Source: Camellia lanceoleosa (lineage: Eukaryota; Streptophyta; Magnoliopsida; Ericales; Theaceae). From it: DNA of 64,000 nt. The stretch is taken from contig CM045760.1 in assembly GCA_025200525.1 (NCBI GenBank), forward strand, positions 47,077,932-47,141,931, in the 5' to 3' direction. The position numbers and the translations under genes are program-made. The notes under the pieces are model-generated. The model was not told the origin of the DNA. It saw nothing but the letters and a program-made list of their open reading frames with translations, and searched no databases. Shown piece after piece: positions 35,361 through 47,462 of this stretch. Every line of letters begins with the position of its first letter. Position 1 is the first letter of the stretch.

Positions 35361-36158
35361 CGTTGCTAAAAATAATATTTTTGTAATAATTTTTTATATG
35401 TCTTAAAAAATTGACAATATTGACTTTTTTGTCACGATTTTTATAAATTGTCACTAAACTTACAATTAATAAAAATTTTCTATAACAAAATTTTCAAGCT
35501 GTCACTGAAAGTTGAAAAGTAGTGACTTTTTTTGAAATGATTTTTTTGAATTGTAACTAATGATATTTTTATGACAAATTTTAATCTGTCCTTGAAAATT
35601 AACAATTAGTAATTTTTTTAATAGTATTTGATGAAAAATGTCATTAATTCTCACAAGAGTTATTGGATAATAAATCTTTATCTATTAGGACCTACACATA
35701 AGTCTTCCATTTTTAAATAATTTTTAAGCAAAATTTATATTTTTTTAGAACCAAAAAACTGATTATAATATTAAAAAAATACTAAAAATAAAAAAATATT
35801 AATACTATCTATAGTATTACTAATCTAGTAGTGTACAAATAAGTATTCTTTATTTTACATCTTTAATCTAATACCATTACAATAATAATCTGCTAACTCA
35901 ATTTCATCGTACTTTTTATCTCCCTTCATTTTATGGAGTCAAATAAAAGTTGCATAAGATCTCACTTGTTTATTTTTTCGAGAGAGTATTAACAATATGG
36001 GATCATGAAACTTGATTGAAGATCTATACTACTATATTAAATGAGGCCTAAATTTGATCTCTTAAACCTTCTGCCATGTATAAATTGAATAATAATATTA
36101 AAAAAAAAAAACATTTCCCTTACACATACATACACGTTTTTCACAACAATTTAATTGC
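35361..36158. other. AT-rich sequence, no gene
   Basis: Contains diffuse TGACTTTTTT and TTGTCACT motifs in both orientations (about 35380-35640), reminiscent of a decayed DNA-transposon end, but no termini were found. Confidence 0.4.
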
Positions 36159-37721
36159 CATAGTGTGGACGCGCCCTCGGGCTTTATGCTTACCACAGTT
36201 CGGACTCAAATGTCACGGTTCTGAATCTAATCCTGCAAAGTGCAATGCGAGACTGATAAATCACCAAAGAATCTAAATCCGGCAAATCGTTTTGAAAAAT
36301 TGATTTTTGTAAAGAAGTGTCAAACATGGACTGCTTTGCCAGATACAGAGTCGCCACCTAAATATTTTGTTTTGGGAAAATTTAGGAAACCCTGACTCGT
36401 GCCTAAGGCCACGTGTCCGTCATCACCAAAGTTGCCTCGGCTCGGGAACTTGGATACGATTGGGGAAGGTCATCTATGAGCACCCCCGCTCGCCCGATCC
36501 GAAGATCGGCATGTACCAAGCATGATATCGAGTTTTTGAAAACACATGCGTTCTTAGTCCGGTTATTAGCTAGAATTTACTATGTGATGCGCACAACACA
36601 CAAGCATAGACTAGATCGCCTAACTTGGAACAAAGCATCGCATATCCCTTTATTTGGAAATCGTTTTGAATTTTGCTACTCGCAAGTAGGCTAAAACATG
36701 GATTTCGATGAATTATTCCAATTCAAGCAATCCAACCTTCACCCACAGGCATTTAGGCAGTTATATCACATAATCAATTAGCCTTATGGTAAGCATGCTG
36801 ACATGTCAACACTTACACACATGCAAGATGCTAAAGCATAAACACTCACAGTGTACTCCGAGCCAAAACAAAGAACTAGTTAGAAATCATGCATGATCCT
36901 AGTTCATGTTGAGATGGCTAATGCAACACATGCAAAATGTAACTAGAATAGGCTCTGTTAATCTAATAATGGCATGTGAAATGCAGCAACTCAATACACG
37001 TATTCAAGTTGGAATTGAAGTACTATGCAATTAGTATGATGCACCGAGCCAGGTGCATGCAATACAAATGAATGAATGCAAACATTGTCATGACCCGAAC
37101 CCGCCCCTATGGGTTAAGGACATAACCGGCCAATAATCCTGAGATTACCTACGGCCTCAAACCAAAATAGACGTAACTCAATAGAGTAAACGGGCCAAAC
37201 GGAAGCAATAATTAAAAACTTTGTCTATAGAGCCGTGCTTATATGCACTTTAAAACAAACCATACGTATATACGTTAATAACCCACAACAAAATACAGTA
37301 CCATAAAATCTTTTACAGACAGGATCATCCAAACTGAGTAAACCCATATCAAAACTATATACAAATATACATAAAGTCCTTGCCAACAAGACAAAATATA
37401 AATACATAACAAAATGGCAAGGATAGGTCTCGTGCGTGAGACACAAGGCTGACTCTCCAAAACTCAAGTTGTTCCTGGGAAATTTCACTGGGGCTGAGTT
37501 TGGACTTCTCTTGGCTCACCTACAAACACATGAATGAGCGTGAGCAATAGCCCAGTGAATAATATCAAATACAGAAATTACATAACAATGTAGAACAACA
37601 GGTTCCAAACGGCCTTGGGCCCAATTCATATTTCTATTTAACAAATATATAACTACACGAAATTCAAATCAAGTGACTGTAGTTCTAAACATTCTGGCCC
37701 TTGGCCCCTTCAGATTTCCAT

Positions 37722-38030
37722 TCATGTCAAAACGGCCTTCGACCCATTCATTTATGTCAAAACGGCCTTCAGCCCATTCGTTTCTGTCAAAATGGCCTTT
37801 GGCCCATTCGTTTACGTCAAAACGGCCTTCGGCCCATACATTCGTGTCAAACGGCCTTCGGCCCACTCATTCATGTCAAAACGACCTTAGGTCCATTCAT
37901 ATATGTCAGAACGACCTTCGGTCCACTCATTTCTATCAGAACGACCTTCGATCCATTCATTTCTGTCAAAACAACCTTCGGTCCATTCATTTGTATCAAA
38001 ACGACCTTAGGTCCATTTATTCGTTCATGT
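37722..38030. repeat. 30-bp tandem repeats in family A copy 3
   Basis: About ten units with core TCAAAACGGCCTTCGGCCCA. Each unit holds a short GGCC/TTCGGCC palindrome. Reverse complement of the 29-bp family at 34511-34835. Both strands stay open over the array, producing spurious repeat-peptide frames. Confidence 0.9.
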
Positions 38031-38359
38031 TAGACTTTTGTCCACAATCCCAATTAGCAACTCATAAAGCTTATAAGGGAATAACCAATTGGACATTGAC
38101 AAGCTTTCAAATATCGATATTACTCACTGTGATCGGCGTGTGGATTTGCCCTAGAGCTTGACCCTACACATTTCATGAACACAAAAGGGTCACTAACAGT
38201 TCAATCCATTCTTTAATTCACATATTTCTCTTTAGGCTTTATTCTTATCTCATTAACTCATTTACAATGTTTAATATATGCCTAAGAGTGCTTACAAGTG
38301 AAAAAGAACGGGAAACGAAACACAGAACGCATGAACAAAATTTTAGAAAACAGGGTCCC

Positions 38360-38544
38360 CACTCGAGCGGACGCTATAGGCCTGCAAAAGTGCTGGTTGC
38401 ATCAAAAATACGCTCGAGCGTTAAATAGGGTGCTTGAGCGAAAGGCCTGTCAAAATAGCTCCCCCGCTCGAGCGTGAATTACCCCGCTCGAGTGGATATC
38501 AAGTCTGCAAAAAGTACTGGGAGCACGCATTTCCCGCTCGAGAG
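38360..38544. repeat. CGCTCGAGCG array in family A copy 3
   Basis: Two perfect units and about four decayed ones (CACTCGAGCG, TGCTTGAGCG, CGCTCGAGTG, CGCTCGAGAG), with GCAAAAGTGCTGG and GCAAAAAGTACTGG strings between them. Confidence 0.88.
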
Positions 38545-39602
38545 GACCTCGAAATTCTGGAAAACCCAGAATTGTGTTCTTGAGCTTCATTTCGACTTTC
38601 AACCAACCATTTATGCATGTTATGGCTCAAATTACTCATAGACATGTACTAACATGGTACAAGCATAATTTATAACATATTGAAGCTCAATTTCATAATT
38701 TATTTGCATGCATGTCCCAAAATATCACAACCTCATCACCAACATGCTCAAATTCAAACATTCAAGACTTATACTCCCATGATTTGTACATGCATGCCCT
38801 TTTTGACTTCATATTCACTTCAAATAATGCAATTAGTGCCCATTCCCATAAAATTTGACAAAGACATGCTTGCATGTGGGATTACACTACCAATCTTTCA
38901 CAATTTCACAAATTACATGCTAGATTTGTGATTCCATGGGAGTTCATTACATGCATGCACATATCAAGCCTCAATTTCAACAAAATGAACTCAAATCATG
39001 CTCTTGATCACAAACAACCCTTGAACACACAAGATTACACATTAAACTCATGAATTCAAGAATCAATGCTTACCTAGAGGCTCAATTCTCAAAATTTATG
39101 GTCCAATTTAGAGTTGGCCTTCAAATTCCAAGCCTTCAAAATCAAACTCTCAATTTCTTTCACCCTCTCCCTCTTAGCCGACTCTCTCTCCTTCTTTGAG
39201 TCCAAAAACCAGCCAAAATGCACTAAGGGAAGAAATTTGAGGGTGTAGAGTCTTTACAACATAACCCACTAACTATTATTTAATAATATTAAATAGTTGG
39301 GCACTAAATCATCAATATTAATCTGATTAATTTGATCCAAATCAATTTTCTATTAAATTTCACCATAGGCTCTAAAAATTACGCTAATCACAATGGCGCA
39401 ATCAATTTTTGGGTTCCGTGGCCGATAAGGCCTTTAATTTAATTTCCAAAGCAGATAATCAAACAGATATTCCTATGGTGAACAGATAGAAATTCAAAAC
39501 CACATATTTTCACATAATGGCACACAAAATTATATTAACCACATAATCATACTCATTTTAAGGACCAATTAACATATTACGGAACAGGGGTATTACAAAT
39601 AT

Positions 39603-40336
39603 AAGGTATGCTAAATCAAATATACCCTGAAACTAACCATCATAAGCGGTTAAATAAAAGAGAGAAAGAAGTGGGGGTTAGAAGACATGCATTGCACACA
39701 CACACACGCTTATTACACAATTGCGCCCTCTCGAGAGAGGGGCCGAAAGGATAATACAAATTAATTAACTAACAAGCTAATTAAATATTACACAGTACTT
39801 AATTAATTAAATGAATTATTTAAGCTAAGAAAGCAGTAAAGAGGCCTAGGGAAGAGGGATGAATGCATGCACGCTTGGCTCTGCTCGGAAATCCATCACC
39901 ATGCTCATGCTGCCTCTGTTTACACTGTTTTGCTCCTCTAAAAATTGCACAAGTCTCAAGGATACTTCTGAACCACTCCCTGAGTGTTGTGGCAGGTCAC
40001 TGGCCAAAAGATAGGACCATCGGCCAAGGTAAACTGGTTATCGACCAAAAGTGGGGTCATCGGCCAACAATACATAGCCGGTTGGCACTGAAAATGGTCG
40101 ACCGACTATCTCTTCCTGCAGAACCCTATTTTGTTGTAGCAGAGGACAGACAGGGCATGGCAATGCATTTTCAAAGCAATGTTCGCACCACCACCCTCCT
40201 TATCATGTCTAAGACTCAAAGGAGCATGGTTCTCGACCTTTGGGCCACCAATCACGCATTTCGATGCATGATGGCCAAAGAGGCCAAGTGTGCAATTTCA
40301 ATGTTAAATAAAGTGCATATAAACACATAAAGGGGC
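39603..40336 (+). other. Middle part of the family C LTR
   Basis: Continuation of the family C unit between its two nested solo LTRs. An open frame at 39863-40330 has no recognisable domain and lies wholly in LTR sequence. Confidence 0.6.
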
Positions 40337-42530
40337 TCCATATAGCGATCCTGGTTTTTCCCTTCATTGTTTAACAGTATTCTGGACTTAGGTTCCGTGG
40401 AGTTAGTTGTTGCATTTGTCTTGTTGTCATATGTTAATTCCTAATATTTGAGTTCTAGGATGTGTTGGGCAGGTTTGTAACAGGTTGGTTGAGTTTTGGT
40501 CTCAAGTGTTGTTGCCTAGGTTTTTGGTTGTCCGCTCGAGCGGGTCCCTTTGCGCCGAAAGCGTAGTCTCGACATCTTCAAGATCTCGCAATCGCAAAAC
40601 TACTGCAGGTTTGTTTTTCACGCTCGAGCGGAATTCTTTACGCTCGAGCGGGTACCTTGGCGCTCGAGCGGGTGTTCATTGTCTGTAAAAGTACTGGAAG
40701 ATGGTAATCTACGCTCGAGCGGGCTTTCCTTTGCGCTCGAGCGGGTGTATTTTGTTTTTGTGTCTTGGAGCTTGAGCGAGTCTTTTTGCGCTCGAGCGGG
40801 TCTAGTTTTTTGTGTTTGACGCTCGAGTGGACTAGTCGTATATCAGATGGTAGCTGGGTGATTTTGAATCACTTTTCACATTTCCTTTCTCTCTCTTACT
40901 TTTCTAAACCCTCTTTTGAGAGTTCCTCTCTCTAGAATATACCTTATCTCTAGGGATTGATCTAGCTTGAGTGATCTCCTACGCTTGAGCATTTGCAAAA
41001 AAGTGTAGAGCTTGGTGTGGGCTTCCTATCAATCCGAAAATTTCTTGATTTGGAGCACTTCGGGATTTCTTCATCATCTCCTTTGGGTTTCATCTCTTGA
41101 GGTAGGGATAACTACTCATTCTTATGTGCTTTAACATAGATATTGAGCTATTTGTATAGATGGTTTGATTTGGGAATTTAGGGTTTGAGATGTGTTATGT
41201 TGAAAAGAGGAGTTTTGTCCTTTTGACTCATATATGTATATTTTGGGTTTTAAAAAGAGATTATTGATGTTGTTGATAATATTTGAGCCTTTGCGTCAAT
41301 ATTGGGGAAAAGAGAGAAAATGCCATGTTTGGGTATATTTGGGTCATTAGGGTAATTAATGACATTTATCATGGAATTATGAAATTGAGTTGGAAATAAT
41401 GAAATTGGCATAATGTGGGATGGAATGGTAGAGTTGGATTTATTAATCACTCACCTTTGAAAATTGTTGATAAATTATTTGTTGATGTTAATTATTTTCT
41501 GTTCAGAAATAATTGCTTGGGCTATCGGTGGAGGATAGTCTTGATTGTTGTAGACAATGCATGATGATTAGGCAAACCGAAACTAATCAATTGAATATGT
41601 CATCGAGTATTGCGGTTGGATTAACACAACAAATATGTGTATTGGTTGATTATGTATATGATAATTGTTTATATACATTGTTTTGTGTGGGAGGAGATAG
41701 GGGATGTACTCCACGGTTTAGGGGAAGATAGGGGATGGACTCCTAAACCGGATATTATTTGGGAGGAGATAGGGGATGGACTCCATTGATACAACAAATA
41801 TGTGTATCTATTGAAGTGTTGATACAGCAAATCTGTGTATAATTTGTGAAGTATGAAAGTGTTTTTTTTATGTGTTATTGATACAGCAAATATGTGTATC
41901 TATTGAGGCTTATGGAAGTGTTTGGATATGAGTTGTTATCACATTTGAATTGTTGAAATGGAAGAATCATTGATATGAGATGTAATCTCATTTAAAGTAT
42001 ATGGCCAGGTTTTGAGCTAGGGTTATGAATTGAGAAATTGGATAAGAAATGGAAAATGGAATGAAACATGGACACATTTGTCATGTAACTAAAATGGGTT
42101 ATGAATTGATTTATGTGAGTTAAACATTTATCAAATGCTAATGTTTTAGTTATTGCTCATATTATGTTTAGCATATCTCTACTGGGCGTTGGCTCACCCT
42201 ATATGGGACATCATTTTCAGGTACAGGTAGCATGCCACCTCCAAAGACGTAACTTGAGAGGCTTAGTGGCTGGGACATCTTTTGTGATCACATTCTTGTA
42301 TTACATGTATATTAACCCAAGGGCTTATTTTGTGTTTTGAGTTAGTACTCTCCTTTTTGTAACCAAGTGTTAGCTTGGAAAGTTGTAAGCCCGCAGGGCA
42401 TTTACTTTTGTTGTCAACATGTAATACATTTTGTAATGAATATTCTGATGAAATGTAATTATGCTTTATTCTCTTATGTCTAAGCATGTCAAGAATGTTT
42501 GATTTATGGGTTTATTTTGAGGGCGTTCCA
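40337..42530 (+). mobile_element. Solo LTR, family B copy 1 (about 2.19 kb)
   Basis: It is homologous along its length to the 5' LTR of the Ty3 element at 47463-49581: both start around TATAGCGATYC, carry the palindrome array early, have a GGGAGGAGATAGGGGATG-type short repeat in the middle (41690-41790 here) and end near GAGGCATTACA (here GGGCGTTCCA). Exact ends are uncertain by about 5 bp. If the LTR starts at 40341 and ends at 42525, CTCCA and TTCCA would be the target duplication. No internal region is present. Confidence 0.75.
40533..40829. repeat. CGCTCGAGCG array in family B copy 1
   Basis: Seven perfect units, most followed by GGGT or GGG, plus two decayed ones (AGCTTGAGCG, CGCTCGAGTG). 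The string AAAAGTACTGGAAGATG lies between units, as in the family A arrays. Confidence 0.9.
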
Positions 42531-44831
42531 CCCCAAGCCTCTATCATGATTGATCAAGAGGCAAGAGATGCATGTTTAATGCTATGCAACCCTATCACGC
42601 GAGCATATTAGTGCAAAATGAGCATACAAGCAACAATGTTACACAAGGCAATTAGCATATGACAATATGCAAAGACAAGCATGCAAACAAGCATGTGACT
42701 TCATTCAATCATGTAACAACATGTGAGGCAAACATGTAACAACATGTTAAGCAACGTAAAACTAAAAGAATGCATGCCAAATGCACTACCACTTAAGTAT
42801 GCAACAACATATTAATAGGCCAAGTATGTAACAACATGCAAGGCGAGCATGCAACAACATGCAAACGATGGACTTAAACCAATATGGGCAGCTCTCAAAT
42901 AGGCCCAAATCAGTGGCCAAAATGCTATGGTAATGAGGACAAAAAACACATACAAACATGCATGCCAATTGGCCTAACACTTATGCATAGAAGGGTAACT
43001 CTTAAGCACACTTAAAAGAGGATAAACATGGACAAATGACATACATTGTAAGCTCTGAAATCGTGTTAGAAAGGGTGCCAAACCAACTAAACAAAGCAAG
43101 CAAAGCATGCGACAAAGCCCAAAACTTGAAACTAGCCACGGGACTCAAACCAAGGCTACATGAAGTAAGCCCCAAAGGGCTAAGGGGACCTAAAACAGTC
43201 CCAAGGCAGGTCTAAGCAAGATTGAAAACCCAGTTAGATGACGTCTAAATGGCCTAAGCATGGAAGCATACACAATGGTCAATTCAAGAAGCATAAGACA
43301 CACACTATCCAAAGCATGGAATAGGTGACAAATGCAAGTATTTGAACATGAAATATGCACTGATATAACATTACAAGTGATGTCAAATCATTGAAATGGT
43401 CCGAGTAATGCATGCTAGAGGATTCAATACTAAAAGCCTACAAGCTAGATTGCATGGTAGCTATACAAAGCAAGTCATGGATGTCCAAGAAAACCAAAAT
43501 CAGACCTCAAGCATACCAAAACATGGAAAAAAACTTCTTGAAGTCGAGCCAAAATCATGCTAGAAAGATATGTTACAACATGGTGCATGTTAAGGCAAAT
43601 CATGGGATTACAAGACAAGTATACAAAGCATGCATGGTATGTCTAAACCAAGTCAAAACAGTGCTATATCATGGCAAGACAACCATAAATACCAGCTAAG
43701 ACATGGTCAACATGAACTTAACAAAGGCGCTCACATATGAGGCAAATATGGCAAGTATTGAAGACAACAAGGAGAGGGGATGACCCTCTCCTTCTTAGGA
43801 CCTCAAAACACCATCCCCACCACTGAAATCCCTCTGGATTTCAGTGGTGAGAAGGCCAATACAAGGTGGTCCCGAAGCTCACAAAAAAGGCACAAAAATG
43901 AGGCCAAACAAGGCCTAAGAGGGGGTAAATAATCCCAAACACCAAAGTGATCTTAAACAACTATTTTAAGCACTTAAAAATAGAACTTTTATCAGTTATA
44001 AGTTAAGCTTAAAAATAGATGCAAGATAGGCTAAAAGCTTGTGCAAAAATGGAGAATAAAGAGGGTAGTTTCTCACCCTTGAAGAACCTCTTTAAGAACA
44101 CCAATCCAGCACCTTCCTTGGATCAAAACCAGCCCAAGAACCCTAACAACAACTCCTTAGAGCCTCATCAACCAAGGATGGTGTAATGCTAGGTGTTTGT
44201 GTGCAATAGTGTGAACAAAACACCCTTTAGGGCACAAAACACACACACAAATGTAAAGAGAGGGAACTATAGAGATAGATAGATACAAATTCTCTAACCT
44301 AAAATTCCAGAACCTCTGAGAAGGGAGGAGGGCCTCCCCTCTTATAGGAATTCAATTCCTAAGCTTCTTGGAGAAGCTAACACAAGGGAGCAAATCCCTC
44401 CATACACGTTTATAGAGGGGGTGTAATGTGGATGCCAGCTATGACAGCTGGTATAAAATATCTGCCAAAAGCAGATGGAAAGGGGTCGACCAGCAGAAAT
44501 GGCCGATTGACCAACAAAGGTGGCCGACCGACCAACAAAGGTGCCGACCTGCCACAACCTTTGGTCGATGGCAAGAAAAAGGGGGTCGGTGGCATCATGT
44601 CTTGGCCGGTGGGTTGAGGCGATGGCCAACAAGCCACCCTCTTCCCTTAAAAATAGAAATACAAGTGTTTGGTCCACAACCAAGCACAAAACAGTCAAGT
44701 TGAGAGATCTTGAGGTGAGGCGCGCAGCCGAGACCTCCGAGAACTCAAAACGAACACGTACATGGATGATCACCGAGTGTTCAAACAGTGACATCCAAGT
44801 CTTGAGGACGGTCAAAAATGGGGTGTCTACA
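42531..44831 (+). other. Right part of the family C LTR
   Basis: Rich in CATG and GCATGC strings at 42560-43740, with no gene. Open frames around 44340-44850 lie on both strands over the GC-richer end and show no domain. The unit ends TGTCTACA at 44831. Confidence 0.6.
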
Positions 44832-44836
44832 CATAG

Positions 44837-45482
44837 CAGTTTCAAATTTTAAAAATCAAATTTATAGGTTTTTTAAATAAGAAAAAATAAAATTAAATAA
44901 TGATATGTTACACATGTAATATATGCACCCTTCTAGTGATTAATAAAACAAACTTCAAGAGCAACTAATGAGAAATTATAGAGGTTATATTGTTTGATTA
45001 GTAAGAGATAAGGAATAGGCATATAATTGTATTTTAGTGGTCAACACAATATTAATATAATGAATCTCATCACTCATATGTAAATTCAATATATTATTGG
45101 CAATTAAACTAACGAGTAATATTATAATTTCAGAAATTTTACCTCAAATTTTATCCAAAATATCAATCTATGACTCAGATTAATTTCGTACTTGAACCCC
45201 GCGCTAGACCAATTCAATTCTAACCACACAAACACATTATCCAGAAAAATCTAGATAAATTTATCTTGGATGGTAGCATTTTTCGAATCAACAATATTGC
45301 GAACTCAAACTTAACTACTGAAAATTTATCCAAAATTATTATCTTATGATTCAAATTTATTCTATATATAGATTTTATATTATATAAATTTAATTTTCAC
45401 TACACAATCTCTTACCAAAAAAATCTAGGTGATTAAGTCTGGGATTCTAAACATTTTCTTTTCGAATATATATTCCCCGCCC
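44837..45482. other. AT-rich sequence, no gene
   Basis: Probably ancestral upstream sequence of the glycosyltransferase relic. No element boundary seen. Confidence 0.5.
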
Positions 45483-45643
45483 AAGGATCCCTTGTCCCTA
45501 AATATCCTTGTCCCCCTGTCCCAAATCACTCACAACCATTGGATATGTCTTGAGATTCTCAAATCTTGAGATTCTCATATAATCCAATGGTTATGAGTGA
45601 TTTGGGACAAGGGGACAAGAATATTTGGGGATAGGGGATCCTT
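45483..45643. repeat. Near-perfect foldback (MITE-like) element, 161 bp
   Basis: The whole 161 bp is palindromic with few mismatches: AAGGATCCCTTGTCCCTAAA at the left and, on the minus strand, AAGGATCCCCTATCCCCAAA at the right. An inner GAGATTCTCAAATCTTGAGA palindrome forms the loop end. It lies about 285 bp before the UGT start. Confidence 0.88.
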
Positions 45644-45928
45644 ACTCATATTCTCTGGGGACGTCCTGGGAGTCTTACGTTAGTCCTTACATCACTAGTC
45701 CCAAAGACTCTCAATAGAACCTATTATCTAGTTCAATGTTATAAAGTACTAGGTGGCCAACACTATTCCATTTCAATTTATTAAAGCACAACTTCAACAA
45801 AACAAAACAATTTCTTTAATTGTTCTATAAATTCAGCAACAAAACTACACAACTGCTTCATTCATATATAACTACTACTATCTCTTCACATAAAAACCTC
45901 TTTTGCATATATTTCTCAGCACCCAACC

Positions 45929-47325
45929 ATGGATCAGACATCCAATGTAGCTCTTCTACCAAGTCCAGGTATGGGCCATCTCACCCCATTGGTAGAATTT
46001 GACAAACAACTCATCCTTTACCACCACTACTTCTTACCCACCATCTTCATCCCTAACGCTGGACCACCCATAGAAGCCCAAAATCAGTCCTCTAAAACCT
46101 CCCCAAAACCATTCAGCACATCTTCCTCCCACCTGTGGGCTTACCTAAGGACCACCTCAATGTTGCATTCCAAATCTTCCTTACCATGACTCTCTCACTT
46201 TCCTTCCTTAGAGACACTTTCGCTTCATTAACGACGACTACCAGGTTAGTGGCTCTCATTGTCGATCCTTTTAGTATTGATGGCGTCAATGTAGCCAAGA
46301 AATTCGGGGTCTTGCAATACTTGTTCTTCCCTTCACTAGCCATGTCACTGCAATTTTTTTTTCATTTACCAAAGCTTGATGAGATGGTTACATGTGAGTA
46401 CAGAGACCTACTTGAATTGATAAAACTCCCTGGTAGTGTACCAGTTCATGGCAGGGATCTCACAGACTCGGTTCAAGGTCGGTCAAACGATGCGTACAAG
46501 GGTTTTCTTGCAAACATAAAACAGTTTGTTTCAGTCGAGGGCATAATTCTGAATAGCTTCATGGAATTGAAAGACGATACCATAAAAGATTTGTGGGTAG
46601 AGAAGCCGGGCAAGCCGCCAATTTATCCAATTGGACTGCTTATCCAAACCGGCTCAAGTGATGCGTCAAAAGAACGATCCAAGTGTTTGCAATGGTTGGA
46701 TGATCAGCCAAGTGGGTCAGTCGTGTTCGTATCATTCGAAAGTGGTGGGACTCTCTCTCATGACTAGCTCAATGAGGTTAGCATTAGGTTTGGAACTGAG
46801 CGGCCAAAGATTTTTGTGGGTTGTGAGAAGCCCTAATAATAAATATGCCAATGCTGCATTCTTTACTACTGAAAGCAAAAATGACCCTTTTAGCTTCTTG
46901 CCAAAAGCGTTCTTGGAGAGGACACAAGAGCAAGGCCTGGTGGTGCCATTGTGGGCACTGCAAATAGAGTTGCTGAGCCACCATGCCATCGGTGGATTTG
47001 TGACACACTACAGGTGGAACTCAACGCTGGAAAGCATTGTCCACAATGTGCCTCTAATTACTTGGCCACTTTACATGGAGCATAAGATGAATGCAGTGAT
47101 GCTAATAGAGGGTCTGACCATGGCGTTGAGACTGAAAAGTAAGGAAACAAGGCTGGTGGGACAAGACGAGATTGCAAAGGTTATGAAAATTCTTATGGAA
47201 GGAGAAGGGAAGAAGGTTGCCAAAGAACAGAAGGACTAAAGGATGCCGCCGCAAAGGTCCTGAGTGAAGATGGGACTTCTGCAAAATTACTATAAGAATT
47301 AGCATTTTAGTGGAAAAATCAAAAG
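45929..47325 (+). pseudogene. UDP-glycosyltransferase pseudogene, UGT72-like
   Basis: The ATG at 45929 opens VALLPSPGMGHLTPLVEF, the N-terminal acceptor-side motif of plant family 1 glycosyltransferases (UGT72/hydroquinone glucosyltransferase type). A frameshift near 46110 moves the frame to FLPPVGLPKDHLN and on to YRDLLELIKLPGSVPVHG and CLQWLDDQPSGSVVFVSF. A TAG near 46765 and a frameshift near 46779 follow, then GLELSGQRFLWVVRSPNN and the UDP-sugar-binding PSPG box (about 46952-47083). In that box WAPQ is WALQ and HCGWNS is HYRWNS, so key residues are lost. A further frameshift near 47235 and stops spoil the C-terminus, which fades near 47325. No intron, as usual for UGT72. Intact relatives glucosylate phenolics such as monolignols. 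This is the only host-gene relic in the window. Confidence 0.88.
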
Positions 47326-47462
47326 AACATTTGAGATCAAATTGATCATTCTCATTTCATTTTCTTTTTGTCTTAATTTTCAGTTTTCACTGTGTTAGGT
47401 ATACCATATGATTTTACTATGTATAATACTGTTGTTGGATCCAAGTTGTATTTAAAAATTCT

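Larger units (their letters stand above)
37086..39597 (-). mobile_element. Solo LTR, family A copy 3, reversed (2512 bp)
   Basis: On the plus strand it begins TGTCATGACCCGAACCCGCC and ends GGGGTATTACA, the reverse complement of the family A ends. The flanks are AACAT (37081-37085) and AATAT (39598-39602), one mismatch. It contains the 30-bp tandem array and the palindrome array in the order expected for the reverse orientation. It is nested in the family C LTR. Confidence 0.88.
36164..44831 (+). mobile_element. Solo LTR of a long-LTR family (family C), with two nested solo LTRs
   Basis: The unit begins TGTGGACGCGCCC and ends GGGGTGTCTACA, flanked by exact CATAG on both sides (36159-36163 and 44832-44836). 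After removing 37086-39597 and about 40337-42530 with their target duplications, about 4 kb remains, which fits a long LTR. The start region (GCTTTGCCAGATACAGAGTC, 'gagcacccccgctcgc') is repeated at 53531-53957. The string 'agagtcgccacc' is familiar from LTRs of the Ogre/Tat group, so that lineage is likely. No gag or pol is present between the ends. Repeated GGCC-GATCGACC-type strings occur near 39990-40110 and 44480-44600. Confidence 0.82.

Noticed and set aside
37673..38161. Frames on both strands with repeated 'QNDLRSIH' and 'WAEGRFD' peptides
   Set aside because: These are translations of the 30-bp tandem repeat of a solo LTR; both strands being open is a repeat effect.
40485..40819. Two overlapping frames in a GC-richer stretch
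   Set aside because: They translate the palindrome array of a solo LTR.
44342..44852. Frames of up to 167 codons on both strands
   Set aside because: They lie at the right end of the family C LTR, overlap in opposite directions and show no domain.
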